64,000 nt of DNA from Phymatolithon calcareum (GCA_977006965.1 OZ345366.1:1488001-1552000); one strand, 5' to 3'; shown: positions 41,930 through 53,545, numbered from the stretch's first letter. Numbers and translations: made by a program. Notes: generated by a model from the letters alone, not told the origin.

Positions 41930-44682
41930 ATCTTTTGTGACGTACTAGGCCTTAACATACAAGCCGAAATCCAGCGCGCTGACAATAGCATAGAGTGGAA
42001 GAAATTTACGCCCTCGAAACGCTGGTAACCCCATTAGTGGAAAAGCAAGATGAATGAATTGTGGCGTGCGACCTGATCTGGTGGGATACGAAATATTACC
42101 TCTGGCCCATGCTTAGGCCTCGAGAGGTAAAAAATTTCCCTCTATGTGAAATGAATATCACTTGTAGTCGACACTGTGTGACGCAAATAGTTTTAGGTTT
42201 CGGATGCTGTCTTGGCTGCATGAAACATGTCTCGACGAAGTCCGAGGCGAAGGATAAGCTAGTGTTCTCTTAGTGAAAGCATTTTCTTCAGATGATAGCT
42301 TGTCTGTCGTCAAGCCGGTCGTGATACTCTCGATAGCACCATTGCCTTCTTGTTCCATGAGGTCTATGAGCTCCGAGGTGCTTATAGGCAGAAATATTCC
42401 AGATGATCATGTTATGGCAAGGATCCTGTACCTCCTAGACAAATGTGGAGGCAATAATGTCTTCGCTTGCGGGATAGGGCCCCCATGTTCCTGCAAACAG
42501 CAAGCACTGAGCGTGAATATATCATTGAAGTAAGCTGAAATTGTTCGGGCCATAGATCGAATTGCAAATCTTGATAGTTCGTTACAACTGTGAAAAAGTT
42601 TTGCGCCAAATGGCAAAGAGTAGTAGATGCTTATTGTTTGTGAATTGCGGTCAGCTGGGGTACTGAAAACTAAAAATAAATTGAGTCCTCTTTGAGAAAA
42701 GTCTAGTGCCGAGAAAATTATAGAACAATGTCCATGGTAGCTCAAGGGAGCACAGCTGACAGGAGTGACACGTGCCGACACAAACATCAAGCTGGAGACT
42801 GTGACCTCATATGCTCCAGCCCTCTCTCCCTATCAAAGGACCGCTCAACACGCGGCTAATGCAAGGGGCAGAGCAGGTGTAGATGATGTTGAAACCGAAG
42901 GTGAGCAAAGGGACAGCGAGAGTTTCGCAATTGTAACTGAAGCAGACCTTGTATGATCGTTAAGACTATGCGATGAGGCTGAGGCTGGAGTGTTAGAAAA
43001 GAGAGATCGATCACAATTTTTAACACTCAATTGGCACCCGCCAAGGCATTCAGAGAGTGGCCTCGTTCTCAAATAACAACGGGCCCACGGAGCTCTTGAC
43101 GAGCTGGTAATGGTAATTGAAATCAGCAGGGACTTCTTTCTTATGCGGTAGCAGAGCTGACCGCCTGTGCTATATTTCTCGTCTAAACCCACTCTTCGTG
43201 AATGACATATTTTCTTCGTGCGCTTTGTGAGAGCTGGAGAGACGGTCTCTGCCAAGATGGACTACAGATTGCTTCTCAATGGTCACCCAGATTCTAAGAG
43301 CTTAGAGAGAACGTGAAACAATGGTTGATGAGTATCATACTTGAAACTCGAACAAGAGCAAATACTGCAGTCAATCCTTGCTAACTGGATGTCCAATGTG
43401 GAGAGGTCTGATATCCAGCTACCAAGGTTATTCTGGATTCGAATTTGTATGATAGCTCAAAAGTTACACGTTTAGATCCGAAAGCCGGAAATGCAGACGA
43501 CATGGCTTATATTAGCCCCATGTCCGGCAATTTGGCGCACTGCAGGCGCAACCACTAAATTATCAGGCCCAATTTGAGGCATTCATATCAAAATCCGTAA
43601 TATCATAAAATTAATGACAGGCACAATGAAATTCAAAGTTAACAATTTATGTTCCGGGACATTGCAACATCGCCGGCAGCGACTATATCAGTCGCCACTA
43701 CAATAGATGACCGGATGACCATGAAAAAACACCCAGAATCATGTACGTGGTAGAATTTGCTAGCTTTCCATTTTTGCTCGTGCGAGGCCAGTGTCTGACA
43801 TCACGCAGACATGAAATCAAGATTTTGCGCATGGCCAATTTACTCCCCAAGCGTCGTTGTTTCACAGTTCATCGATGATACAACCAAGTTCAAACGACTA
43901 TAAAATCGAGCTGGTTGAATGATCATTGGATCTACTTCGGGAGTACAATGGCCGTATCAAGGAGCGGAAAAAGGAAGTCAAGCGCACAGATATGCCCTCC
44001 GAAATCGAATTTAGGAAGGCACGTATATTATCCATTTTGTATCCAGATGCCGATAAGGCCAAAACTAAACAAAACCACACGAGGTAGAACGCAATCGGAG
44101 GTAACCTAAACTTCTACTGCGTTGAAGATCTTTTGTGGTGCTGCACGAAGAATGACGCTCACTCGAGATGGATGAGCGAGAATGACGACTTAATTCTTCC
44201 GAGAAAGTAAACTTCAGCTCCCGCGCAATCGCCCAAAGTCCGAATGGATTCAAATCAAGGCCCACAAAAAACGAATGTGTCCGAAAAAACACGTCAGAAG
44301 ATCGTTCGTGTGCGCAAAGTGCGGTTATCAATCTACTGAGCAAAAGATAATGACACATACTCACAACAACGGCGAATCTCGCAAAAGACGACGGTGTTCT
44401 TAGCTAATAAACTTGTGGGCCCTTTTCGTGCTGTGGACGAAAGAACGTACAGGCTGGCGTGCTGGGAAGGACATGTTTCGATTGTCTTGGTGAGTGCAGT
44501 CGCTCTGAAATTGTACATCTGAATGTAGTTGAGCGACTATCACAAAACTCACTTATATAGAGGTTTTGGATTTTCGCGACCGTTCACGAACTCCATCACC
44601 GCCTGTATGACACACGGACTACCAATACTCCACCTTAGGACACAATCACCTGGTCATAGAGGCAGACTGCTCAGCATCCAGT
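41930..44682. other. Gene-poor interval before the three-gene unit
   Basis: No gene is recognised in 2.7 kb. A bulged inverted repeat (GCCGGA...CATGG / CCATGTCCGGC) spans about 43484-43528. If the 44.7-52.3 kb unit is a transposon, its left end should lie here, but I could not find a terminal repeat by eye. Confidence 0.3.
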
Positions 44683-46455
44683 ATGAGCTTCTCTCATGAG
44701 AACAGAGCGCTAAACTCAACCGAAGAGGAATCAGGGAGTTTTCTCTGTGCCCTGGAAGATGTGAAGAATGAGATTCTCCAGGTTATGGAGGCAAAATCGG
44801 AAACAATTAACGATATTACAGAGGACTTAACACAAGAACTTACCGGGATCCGCGACACTGTTCAAAGCTTGAAACAGCAGCTCGAGGCAGTCATTCCATC
44901 TCTCTCGACTCGCAGTTTGGGCGATGAAAACCTTTCAGACTCACGGTCTGGAAGGAGCCGAACAAAAGGGGCCAAGAGAAAAGCCACGGATCCTCCCCCT
45001 GCAAAGAACATTCCATACTTTGACGACTTAATGAGGCACGAAATAACTGTCTACCTCAGAAAATGGTCGACTGCCACGATTTTGCTCTCGTTCTCCAATG
45101 CGTTTTCCCAGTTTGATGATGGTCTTCCTCTTGCACTGAGGAGCGAGCTCAGAGACAGCTTATCAGTTATGGACGGAGGCTCTGGCTTGGCCACATTATT
45201 CTTTTCCGTGGAAGTCTATCATGAGTGGTACCGTTATCACAGCAAACCAGGGAAGCTGTGGTCTTTCGTTATACGACGAACACTATCCAGCATGATTCTT
45301 GATTTTCGTCGCAAGTTCTTCGATCAGCCGAGCACCCCGGAGGATCAAAAAATTGGCCGCGCGGAACCCAGTTGGCTCACATCATTTGGTGGGAAGGAAA
45401 AAATATCCGTGGTAGTAAGCGAAATTGTTCAGCTTCTGGAAACGACGGAGAAGATGGCCAGAGAATCGCAGGATCCAGAACTAATGAAGAGACGCAAGCG
45501 CATTCGAGATGGAAAGTGGGATGGCGGCGATATATTTGAGCGTGCGCGGTTCTATGCAATTTTCAAACTCCGGGGGTACGTGACACGGTACTGGTGCTAT
45601 GGGCGCACGGAAGCACGCAAGCAACTACTCAAAGAGGTCATGTTCGTCGTCGAGAAAATTCGCAAATCGTACGGCACCAATGCGCTTGCCAAAGAAGCCG
45701 GTTTTTGGATCGAATTTCAAGAACCGCAAAGTGAGCATGAGTTGAATATTCCACTCGACCCCGCGAAAACAATCTGGGACATTCCAAACACATACACAGG
45801 CGGTAAAACCAATGATGAACTTGATGCGCTAAATTCTGCTCTCCTGAAAAACCTTATGAATGTCTTTCCCTCTCTGAAGCTCAAAGTTCATTTCAGGCGA
45901 ACTGTTATTAATTTGGACCCGTCAATCGATCCCAATTCGTATCCTGTTTTTTTTGACGATTCGAAAGAAGTGTATCTTCATAACGTAGCGCTAACAGTCT
46001 TTGCGGAAAGTCTTCGAATTGCGGACACGAGCTCGGTATTGCGCGAATCCAATGTGTCTTTGAAGGCTATTCATGTGCTTGCCTGTGGAATCCGTGGTTT
46101 TATTCTTCAGAGTCTTTGCAGAGATGGAACTGGAGCGCACGCGCAAGGTTCTGTTGAGAGAATTGCTATGGGTCTTATGACCTACACAGAGGCTGGAAAA
46201 ATGGATTTTGAGGCGGCTTCCACAATCGGAAACCCTGCTTTAGTCAGCCAAGGAAACCCAACGACTGGCTCGATGCGATCGATTCGAGAAGAGATGTCTA
46301 CAATTAATTTGGCTGCATACAAGGAAAAGATAAGAAAGCTTGACGAAGAGGCCGCGATTACCGCGCGGAGTGTTGCAAGCGGACAAGAAAACACCGTAGA
46401 TGCACCTGATGAAATAGGACACGCTGACCTGACAGAAGATTTTTTATCTTTTTGA
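44683..46455 (+). CDS. Unrecognised 590-aa protein, first gene of a three-gene unit
   Basis: Long intronless frame with no family I recognise. Residues about 20-75 form a probable coiled coil (EDVKNEILQVMEAKSETIND and LKQQLEAVIPSL). A basic patch follows (RSRTKGAKRKATDPPP), which could be a nuclear localisation signal. The rest is mixed alpha/beta, including a positively charged segment around RKRIRDGKWDGGDIFERARF and a helical region ending in an acidic tail (DLTEDFLSF). It is convergent with the next gene (126 bp apart) and lies 1.5 kb upstream of the transposase-like gene on the same strand. A role as an accessory protein of the element is inferred from position only. Confidence 0.6.
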   Translation: MSFSHENRALNSTEEESGSFLCALEDVKNEILQVMEAKSETINDITEDLTQELTGIRDTVQSLKQQLEAVIPSLSTRSLGDENLSDSRSGRSRTKGAKRKATDPPPAKNIPYFDDLMRHEITVYLRKWSTATILLSFSNAFSQFDDGLPLALRSELRDSLSVMDGGSGLATLFFSVEVYHEWYRYHSKPGKLWSFVIRRTLSSMILDFRRKFFDQPSTPEDQKIGRAEPSWLTSFGGKEKISVVVSEIVQLLETTEKMARESQDPELMKRRKRIRDGKWDGGDIFERARFYAIFKLRGYVTRYWCYGRTEARKQLLKEVMFVVEKIRKSYGTNALAKEAGFWIEFQEPQSEHELNIPLDPAKTIWDIPNTYTGGKTNDELDALNSALLKNLMNVFPSLKLKVHFRRTVINLDPSIDPNSYPVFFDDSKEVYLHNVALTVFAESLRIADTSSVLRESNVSLKAIHVLACGIRGFILQSLCRDGTGAHAQGSVERIAMGLMTYTEAGKMDFEAASTIGNPALVSQGNPTTGSMRSIREEMSTINLAAYKEKIRKLDEEAAITARSVASGQENTVDAPDEIGHADLTEDFLSF

Positions 46456-46580
46456 GTTCTTTCGTGAACTCAATGCAGGTTCGTGGGTGAGTTTCTTGGC
46501 AAAGACCCATTTTCTGACTGCTGATTCATTACTTTGTTGTTCATTGAGCTAATGCATTGTTAAGTAGTACTACGCTTCTC

Positions 46581-47783
46581 TTATTGGAATAGCGTGCTAC
46601 GTAAAGATGACCCGTCTGGACTTTCTCTAAAAATACTTCTTGCTGATTCCACAAGAATTCTAGATCGCAACACAACCGCAGGGAATGAGCACCTCAGAAC
46701 ACCCGGAATTAACTCCGGGGAGGCGTCTCGTGGATATGGGCTGTCGGCACATCTCTCCCACCTTAGCTCAAATGCGCTGGTCTTCGTAAAAGGCGGTAAT
46801 TCAAAATCCTTCAACAAGCTCCTTGCATCCAGTCTATGTACGAATCCGACGTCCCAGCCGGGACCAGTCCAGACACAGCTGTTTTGATGGAGGTTGTGCA
46901 CATGGCCCATGCCCTCGTCAAAATCTACAATTGCACTTCTTCCAATTAGTACTTTGCGTTGAACAGCTGAACTCCCGTCGTCGCTCAGGAAGAGCGATGC
47001 TCGTGGAACTTGATCGTACTTCACTGATTCCACACCCAAAATACGCACACAGCGTAACTGTCCGCTTGAAGACTTCTTCTCCTGATAGACGCTCTTGATT
47101 CTTATATCTGGGGATATTTGCAAGGCCTCTGAAATGTCAGAGAACGTTTCGAATCTCACGGTAAGTGCCTTGATATGCATTGTTGAGCAGAGCATAGCGT
47201 AGCTACTTGGCGGGTCAAACGTGCAGTGTATGGTGTCTTGGCGGGTGAAATGAGACGCTAATAAACGGAAGTCAAATAAAGTGCAATCCACGGCCTTCGT
47301 CCTAAGTGCTATTTGTCGAATTGAGTTGCCTTTGATAATAACCGAATACAATCTCGAGAATTCGGGATGATTAGTTCGGAGCACCCGAATGGATGCGACA
47401 GTTGCGAACATAATTGTACGGCGGAACGCACGCTCCTCTGTACTGTATGGTCCACGCACTATGCGTTCGGTCTCCAAGGACCGGTTCTCTGTGCGCGACA
47501 CCGTTTGTGTTAGATTCGAAACTTGAACGGCCAGATTTGCATGTGACTGGCGGAGGTCACTCAGCTCTTGCTGAATTTTTCTGGATTTCGAAGTCCTGAA
47601 GTGATGAGGCCCGCTAGAATCAGTTCCCAGATCATTCTTCTTTGCACCTTGGGCGACAGAATCGACGACAGGCTCCATAGTCTGGGAAAGCCCCAATGCG
47701 AGCGGTTGGTTCCCAACGGGACAGAAAACGAGTACTTTAGCATACAACATAATGGTGTGCACCATTTCTCCGCGAGCCATCAT
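46581..47783 (-). CDS. Unrecognised 400-aa protein, second gene of the unit
   Basis: Intronless frame on the opposite strand from its two neighbours. Several Met codons near the start (MM.....M) make the exact start uncertain. An internal coiled coil is suggested by RKIQQELSDLRQSHANLAVQ and the following NLTQTVSRTE, after a short Ser/His/Lys-rich stretch. The C-terminal half has a soluble alpha/beta look with several Cys and Trp residues and no recognised motif. It shares a 154-bp divergent promoter with the transposase-like gene, which suggests joint expression. Together with the 590-aa protein it has the coiled-coil layout common in DNA-binding accessory proteins, but that is only inference. 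Confidence 0.55.
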   Translation of the reverse strand: MMARGEMVHTIMLYAKVLVFCPVGNQPLALGLSQTMEPVVDSVAQGAKKNDLGTDSSGPHHFRTSKSRKIQQELSDLRQSHANLAVQVSNLTQTVSRTENRSLETERIVRGPYSTEERAFRRTIMFATVASIRVLRTNHPEFSRLYSVIIKGNSIRQIALRTKAVDCTLFDFRLLASHFTRQDTIHCTFDPPSSYAMLCSTMHIKALTVRFETFSDISEALQISPDIRIKSVYQEKKSSSGQLRCVRILGVESVKYDQVPRASLFLSDDGSSAVQRKVLIGRSAIVDFDEGMGHVHNLHQNSCVWTGPGWDVGFVHRLDARSLLKDFELPPFTKTSAFELRWERCADSPYPRDASPELIPGVLRCSFPAVVLRSRILVESARSIFRESPDGSSLRSTLFQ

Positions 47784-47937
47784 ATGCGTATTGGCGACTT
47801 TAAAATTAACGTCGCCCTAGCGATGATTCCATGAACAATTATGATAGGAACAGTAGAGGATTATGGATGACACTGCTGCAACCGTCCACATTAAGGTGAG
47901 ACCTTGCTTTCCCGCCGATTGTTTGGTACCTTGACAT
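47784..47937. promoter_or_regulatory. Compact divergent promoter of the element
   Basis: Only 154 bp separate the start of the 400-aa gene (minus) and the transposase-like gene (plus). Both promoters must overlap here. No specific box is recognised. Confidence 0.4.
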
Positions 47938-50900
47938 ATGGTTAAAAGGAAACGTCGAAGCCGATTTAGGCTTTCCGGCCTTCCGAATACTGGAGTTAAT
48001 ACTCTCTCTGGTTCGAAAACTCTGCCAGGAAAATCAAGGACTGTCCAGTACAAGCTTTCATTTCAGTCAGATGGGTCGCCCAGATCTGACAATGATTGTG
48101 CTGCAGAAATTCCAAATATGCATCAAAAACATCTACGATCAAGTGCTGATAATAACGGCCCTGTCCCCACAATTTCCGAGAACCAGAGTCTTTTGGAAAT
48201 TACCCATTGCAATACGTCATTAGTAGAAGATCCCGATGACCCATCCTCTCGACTCAACATCCATATGCCGTCGCGTGCTGCAGATTGTCGCGGTTATCAT
48301 TCCGAGTTTGCGGTGGACCATTTGTTGGATGACCAAGACGCAGAGATCGACCCTAACTCTCCGGCGGATACAAATGTGACAGAACTTAATACTTCGGACA
48401 CACTCTTGAATGGCGATGTACATCTAAGCAATCCAAAAGACCCACGTACATTGCCAGAAACCGAAATCAATGCCTACCGCGACGACGATGCGCCGATGGA
48501 TAACGAGGGCAAGACTATTGTGTGCAGCACGAAGATTTCGAACTGGCGAGTACTCTGGGCATTGCTGTCCACAAACGGAGCTCTAAAGCTTACAAAGCTT
48601 CAATACCAAGCAATGAAAAACTTTGTGGAAGCAGTTTCTCGCGAGGGGTATTTAAGCTGGCGGACGTGCGGGGTTCGAAAAGAAAACAGTTCAGAACGCA
48701 GAGAGCGCGTTGGATGCCTTCCGCATTTTAGCACATTGCAGAAAAAGTACCGACCGCTACTTTTCCGGTTGCTCGTTGCTAGAAGCACATTTGTCACATC
48801 ACCAGTTGACATGTCGAAGGCTGGCGCAAATTCAAACCGTAATTCAACTTCAGCGTTCTCAGACGTTTCAATTCAGATCATTCGTCCAAGTGAATATGCA
48901 AGGTCGGATATGGCCACTGGTCCAGTTTGGGCCCAGATTACGTCCAACGCGTTGTCATCTGAGACACCATGTACTTCAGTCCCTTCCATTTCTGCTTCCG
49001 ATTGTGTTGACATTTGGCCACTAGTTGCTGCCAGGGAATGGTTCTACGGTCCTCAAAGATCACTTCGAATTGAAAAGACGTCGCACGACAGCGTGGGACC
49101 GTCGTTTGCAGAAGCCGGGGATGAGATTTGTGTATTTCCTATTGATACCGAACTAAAATTTTCCGAAAGAGTGCAACGTTGCTTTGCTGCTACCTCTCGC
49201 TCAGAAGGCACCACTTTTCTGGAAGGTAGAATTGTTCACTGTTGGACCGTTCATCATTTTAAGCGAAGAGATGATGACTCGTTCCAAGATGAGCCAAGCT
49301 CGACCGTTTCATATCGTGACCGCGCTCTTGCGAAAATATTCAACTTTGTTTCTTACACATCACCGTTCGATGCCGTCTCGGTCACCGTGCCACAGCTTCC
49401 AGAGGATGTTGTTGAGGACCGTAGAGCAAATGAGAATCAGCATATGGCGAGCGCAATATCTGGAGGCCCAAAGAGAAAACCCTCCCCGTTGATGCAAGAG
49501 GCTATTAAGGCTCGAAGAGCAGCACTAAAAGAGAGAAAATCACAAATGGAAGCTGCTTGGGCGAGATGGACAAAACCGCTAATTAAACCTGGTGATTTCA
49601 TCACTTTACTGGAACCTAAGGGTGACGGCACTGTGTTGGAAGGTGCAACTACACAAGGCACTACTTCTACTCTTCTCTCACGCACCGATCGAGCATCCAG
49701 ACTCTGCGTCGTCAGCAGATTCTGGACTGAAAACGAAGAGAGGAGTAGGCACGTATTTTTCATTCCAGGAGGTACTGATGTCGATCTTCCACCTCTCGAC
49801 TGCCACTTGGAAAATGTTCTGCAGAAGGAATACTGCTCATCGCTCTGCTCTCAGAGCCCTTCACAATTCTCTATGGACATTCGGAAAATAATGCTCAAAT
49901 CCAGGCACAGTGGACCTCGGGGCTATTCCAGCTACGCCCCTGTGAGTAGTGTTGGAACACTGTCCACAGGTGAGCCATACTTCATTTACAGAATTGCGTT
50001 ATTCTGGGACGGTTTTGAAGTGCAAAGAGGCAAATCAGCTTCTGGTGAGGGCTTTTATCTTTTATGTCTTAATCTTCCTCCGATGGTCCGTTCATCACCT
50101 CAAGGAGTCCGAGTTATTAGCCTCACTCCGCCTGGGGTAAACGGAGATATTGTACTTGATGCCATCATCGAGGACATTGTCTACGGCATGAAATCTGGAT
50201 TTATCGACTATGACGCCGATGGTGTCCGGCGCCGAATATTTCTCGACTTAGTCGGTTTTCTGGGAGACACACCTGCGATAAACGCCTTCCTAGATGTTTT
50301 AGGACATAATGCATCAGCCTGTTGCCATTTGTGTCGTTTTTATCGCGGATCGGAAACTCTTATCGGAAGCAGATACGCTTTGGGAGAGTCTCACGGCTCT
50401 TCGACACACGCTCAGCGTGGATTCTACCAGCACACTGCTGTGAGGGACTGTGGTGCCCAATCGGAGACATGCAGACTCCTTGGCCTTAAACATTCCACAT
50501 CTTCCGCATCTCAAGTGCTTCACCGTATCCGCAATGCGATGTTCTGCTGTAGAGAGCACATTCCTAAAACGTCTACCGGGCTTCCGGTAGTCTCTCACCA
50601 CCTGGACCCGTACAGAGCATGCTTCGTCGCACCAGACCATCTGCTGACTGGACACTTGAAAGACTGTATTTCACTCGTCTTAAAGTTACTCCCCTCTGCA
50701 AGCTATAGTGAAGTATGTGAAAAATTCATTCTCTGCTTTTTACGCGATGCTGGACTTCCAGTGCAGAACAGGCTTTTCGATCACGGCAAGAAGACGCTAT
50801 TTAGCATGTCAATGACTGAGCTTTACGCACTATCTATCGTCTCTGAAACAGGTTTTTTGGTGGGTTGCAGCCATGAGGACCGGAGGACTGGACATCACCC

Positions 50901-52251
50901 CCGAAGTGCGCTCTCGGCTAAGTGCCGTGAGGCAGTGAGTCTACTTGGGTCGTGCTCGAGGATGATTGCCGCAATTTGGTATAAGCCAAATGCCGATGTC
51001 GACGGGCAGCTTCGATCGAGTACATTTGATCGAGATGGAGGCGAGCCAGAGTTACAAAAATTGCAGGGAATTGTCTTTCATCATCTCGAGAGAACTGCGA
51101 GAATATGTAGGATGTCCGACTCCAGTGTTCTGGCTCTCGAAGAGGGCCGTGTTCCACGTCAAAAATTATCGGAACTCTCGAAACTCCATAGGGAAACGCT
51201 GCTTGCTTTAAGAGCAGTCGACAAGCCAAACTTGCATCGCTTACGAGAGCTCGTGTTTACCACTGTACCAATGTTGGGTCACGTTTCGCGCTTCGGAGAG
51301 CTGGTGCTAGAGAAAACGCATCAGATACTCAAGCGTGCTATTGTTCAGTCCAATAACAAGGACATTCACTTACACTCAATGCGCTCAGCCGCATTTTCCG
51401 ATTGGGCGGGGCGACTGACAATGGTTTCTAGAGACGCTTTAAAGGGGTCAGCTCCAGCTCTGCGCAGTTGCTTTCGATTTCTAGCCGGAAGAGAAGCCCT
51501 TCATGCTCTACTTGGAAATCTTGCGTCAGAGCACCAAGCTCAGGTCATTGACGCTCTGGGTCCCGGTGGGTGTTTGGCTGACGAGCTACAGACTCAAGGA
51601 CGAGCAGTTCTGTCCACTGTAGCTTTAAAAAAGCTTCAAGATCGCACATGGGCTGTCAGGGGAGAGAAAACGTCAATGGAAAACCTATCTCAGTCACACC
51701 CTAAGCTCTTTTTGTGCCTAAAGGCATCCTACAACTACGACTGGAGCACAGTTATCATCCACGTCGGAAATTCGGCAGTCCGACTTTCCTCAGAAATTAG
51801 GCGTGGCGACATTGTTCAGATGCTTTGCTATCATCCTACGGACTATACATTTCATTATCCCCGAGTGGTTCAACTAAGCGCGGTACCAAGGATCAAAGCA
51901 TGGGAAAATAATGTCGCCCCGGCAATGTGGTGCGTTGCATTCTTCTGTACATTAACCGCTGGTCAAGGCCCCTCCACTGTACTTGCTGCCCTTTTACCAT
52001 GTACAGCGATATCTGCTGAAAGACAGCACCGCTACAACAAGTACCGGGTGTGCACCGACCGGCCTCTCTCTATTGCGAAGATGGATGCGTCAACTACAGT
52101 TTGTCCTGCTCTGCATAGCTGTTTGGAATTCGACTGCAAGCCTCTTTCCCTGCCTCCATATATTTCCCATGGTGAGAGCGGGTCACCAATTAACGGAGGT
52201 CATTTCTTCGCGTTGACGAGGGAGACAGGATTCCCACCCCGAAAAGGTTAG
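47938..52251 (+). CDS. Transposase-like protein, CMC (CACTA/tnp2-like) type
   Basis: 1437-aa intronless frame. The central domain resembles the tnp2 family: LFWDGFEV (Asp691) as first catalytic-type aspartate, then a YLLCLNLPPMVR strand like the NLPP...R motif, then IFLDLVGFLGDTPAINAF (Asp777) as second aspartate, directly followed by a zinc-binding CCHLC (795-799), as in tnp2, where GD.P is followed by a C..C. The third acidic residue is not placed with confidence. The N-terminal 450 residues are poorly structured and acidic. It is expected to cut and join transposon ends in the nucleus. No stop or frameshift interrupts the 4.3-kb frame, so the copy may be young or under selection. Start is the first ATG. 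Confidence 0.7.
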   Translation: MVKRKRRSRFRLSGLPNTGVNTLSGSKTLPGKSRTVQYKLSFQSDGSPRSDNDCAAEIPNMHQKHLRSSADNNGPVPTISENQSLLEITHCNTSLVEDPDDPSSRLNIHMPSRAADCRGYHSEFAVDHLLDDQDAEIDPNSPADTNVTELNTSDTLLNGDVHLSNPKDPRTLPETEINAYRDDDAPMDNEGKTIVCSTKISNWRVLWALLSTNGALKLTKLQYQAMKNFVEAVSREGYLSWRTCGVRKENSSERRERVGCLPHFSTLQKKYRPLLFRLLVARSTFVTSPVDMSKAGANSNRNSTSAFSDVSIQIIRPSEYARSDMATGPVWAQITSNALSSETPCTSVPSISASDCVDIWPLVAAREWFYGPQRSLRIEKTSHDSVGPSFAEAGDEICVFPIDTELKFSERVQRCFAATSRSEGTTFLEGRIVHCWTVHHFKRRDDDSFQDEPSSTVSYRDRALAKIFNFVSYTSPFDAVSVTVPQLPEDVVEDRRANENQHMASAISGGPKRKPSPLMQEAIKARRAALKERKSQMEAAWARWTKPLIKPGDFITLLEPKGDGTVLEGATTQGTTSTLLSRTDRASRLCVVSRFWTENEERSRHVFFIPGGTDVDLPPLDCHLENVLQKEYCSSLCSQSPSQFSMDIRKIMLKSRHSGPRGYSSYAPVSSVGTLSTGEPYFIYRIALFWDGFEVQRGKSASGEGFYLLCLNLPPMVRSSPQGVRVISLTPPGVNGDIVLDAIIEDIVYGMKSGFIDYDADGVRRRIFLDLVGFLGDTPAINAFLDVLGHNASACCHLCRFYRGSETLIGSRYALGESHGSSTHAQRGFYQHTAVRDCGAQSETCRLLGLKHSTSSASQVLHRIRNAMFCCREHIPKTSTGLPVVSHHLDPYRACFVAPDHLLTGHLKDCISLVLKLLPSASYSEVCEKFILCFLRDAGLPVQNRLFDHGKKTLFSMSMTELYALSIVSETGFLVGCSHEDRRTGHHPRSALSAKCREAVSLLGSCSRMIAAIWYKPNADVDGQLRSSTFDRDGGEPELQKLQGIVFHHLERTARICRMSDSSVLALEEGRVPRQKLSELSKLHRETLLALRAVDKPNLHRLRELVFTTVPMLGHVSRFGELVLEKTHQILKRAIVQSNNKDIHLHSMRSAAFSDWAGRLTMVSRDALKGSAPALRSCFRFLAGREALHALLGNLASEHQAQVIDALGPGGCLADELQTQGRAVLSTVALKKLQDRTWAVRGEKTSMENLSQSHPKLFLCLKASYNYDWSTVIIHVGNSAVRLSSEIRRGDIVQMLCYHPTDYTFHYPRVVQLSAVPRIKAWENNVAPAMWCVAFFCTLTAGQGPSTVLAALLPCTAISAERQHRYNKYRVCTDRPLSIAKMDASTTVCPALHSCLEFDCKPLSLPPYISHGESGSPINGGHFFALTRETGFPPRKG

Positions 52252-52480
52252 CCCCAGCATTTTTTCATATGTTCAAGTACCAGACAAGCAAGACAAAAGA
52301 CGTGAAGGCCTCTAATCTAGTAATACCCATTGGCATTTCTTGCACAGCTGTGCTCACGCTTACGGAAGAGATAACGCAAGCAACTATCGAGCTGGGCAGG
52401 CCAGAGTGCTGCAGTAATTCTGATGTAAACTCAAAATCATGCCCCTTCGAGACAAACGTTGCAGAAACTCCCCTATTCTA

Positions 52481-52520
52481 AATACAGCCGACGATATCTT
52501 CGTCGTCGGACGACTGTATT
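52481..52520. repeat. Bulged stem-loop downstream of the transposase gene
   Basis: AATACAG (52481-52487) pairs with CTGTATT (52514-52520), and CCGACGA (52488-52494) with TCGTCGG (52503-52509), leaving a 4-nt bulge. It may be part of the element's 3' end or an RNA processing signal. Confidence 0.7.
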
Positions 52521-53545
52521 TCTACAGTCAGGGCATTTGGAATTGATTTCATAATCATCTGATTATATAATTATCATATACGAACAGAAATTACCCTCCA
52601 GTGCGGTAATATGCGTATCGTTGAAGGATATGTTGCGTACGTGCTCGGCCCATGTGGACCCTGCATTGTGTGTGGACTCTGCATTTTGCGTCCTTGTTCC
52701 AACGGTCTGGTAATTACTTTCGAGGCTAGTAATTGTCTTGTGTTTGTTGGTTGTAATTGTCCTACGACTCTGATTGTTGTATCATCTAGCCTCCTCATTT
52801 AGATGTTCGGGTCCCTCATATTCTAGGTACCCAACTACTTCGAATAGGAAGAAGAGAAAAGACACAGAGATTTCCATTTACCATTATCACAGTATACCAG
52901 ATTTGTCAAGGCGTTGCTTGACTCTCTTCAAGATCCCTCAAACGCAAAATCTGCGTGTGAGTGATCGATTTACCTGTGGTTTATCGATTCCTCTAAACCA
53001 CCGTTCTCACTTTTGACGACAGCCCAGAAACCAATGTTGCTCAGCAAAGCGCCCACGTGTTGAACATGCTCCGTCCAAAAACGTTTACAAATTTCATGCA
53101 TGCACCGTGGCTTAGGCATTGACGATATTCAGATATCGAATATGCTAAGAATCGTAAAATTTAGATAAACTTGATTTGATTCCGTTTTCGTGGGTGTCTC
53201 TTGTATTCTGTAAATCGAGGATATTTTAAATTCGAAGATCCAGTTAACGAGGATTGACTGTATTCCGAAACAATCAAGTGGTTGAAGTCTCGAGATTTCA
53301 ATTGGCTGATATAATCTCGTGTTGTTCAGACAAGAACTTCTTCCTTTTCGTTTGTCCAATAGTCTGGTGCCACATGCTCAGAGATTACAGTCCCGACGGG
53401 AAGTTTCCCAAAAGCAAGCAGTATTTCAAAATTTGTAAAATTTGAAGCCGAGATTTTCAGAAAACCCCCCGCCCGCCGTCGACAATCGCACTTGCGCCAT
53501 AAAGGTGGAATTCGGAGGCGCTTACGAGCCATTGATCGGCCTCCA
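52521..53545. other. Gene-poor interval
   Basis: Nothing recognisable beyond short frames. AT-rich patches occur around 53100-53450. Confidence 0.3.

Larger units (their letters stand above)
44683..52520. mobile_element. Putative three-gene CMC/tnp2-like DNA transposon (ends not defined)
   Basis: Three long intronless frames (590, 400 and 1437 codons) lie in a region otherwise lacking housekeeping genes; one is a DDE-type transposase candidate. A stem-loop (52481-52520) lies about 230 bp after the transposase stop. No terminal inverted repeat or target-site duplication was found by eye, so the limits are approximate and the unit is a hypothesis. Confidence 0.45.
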
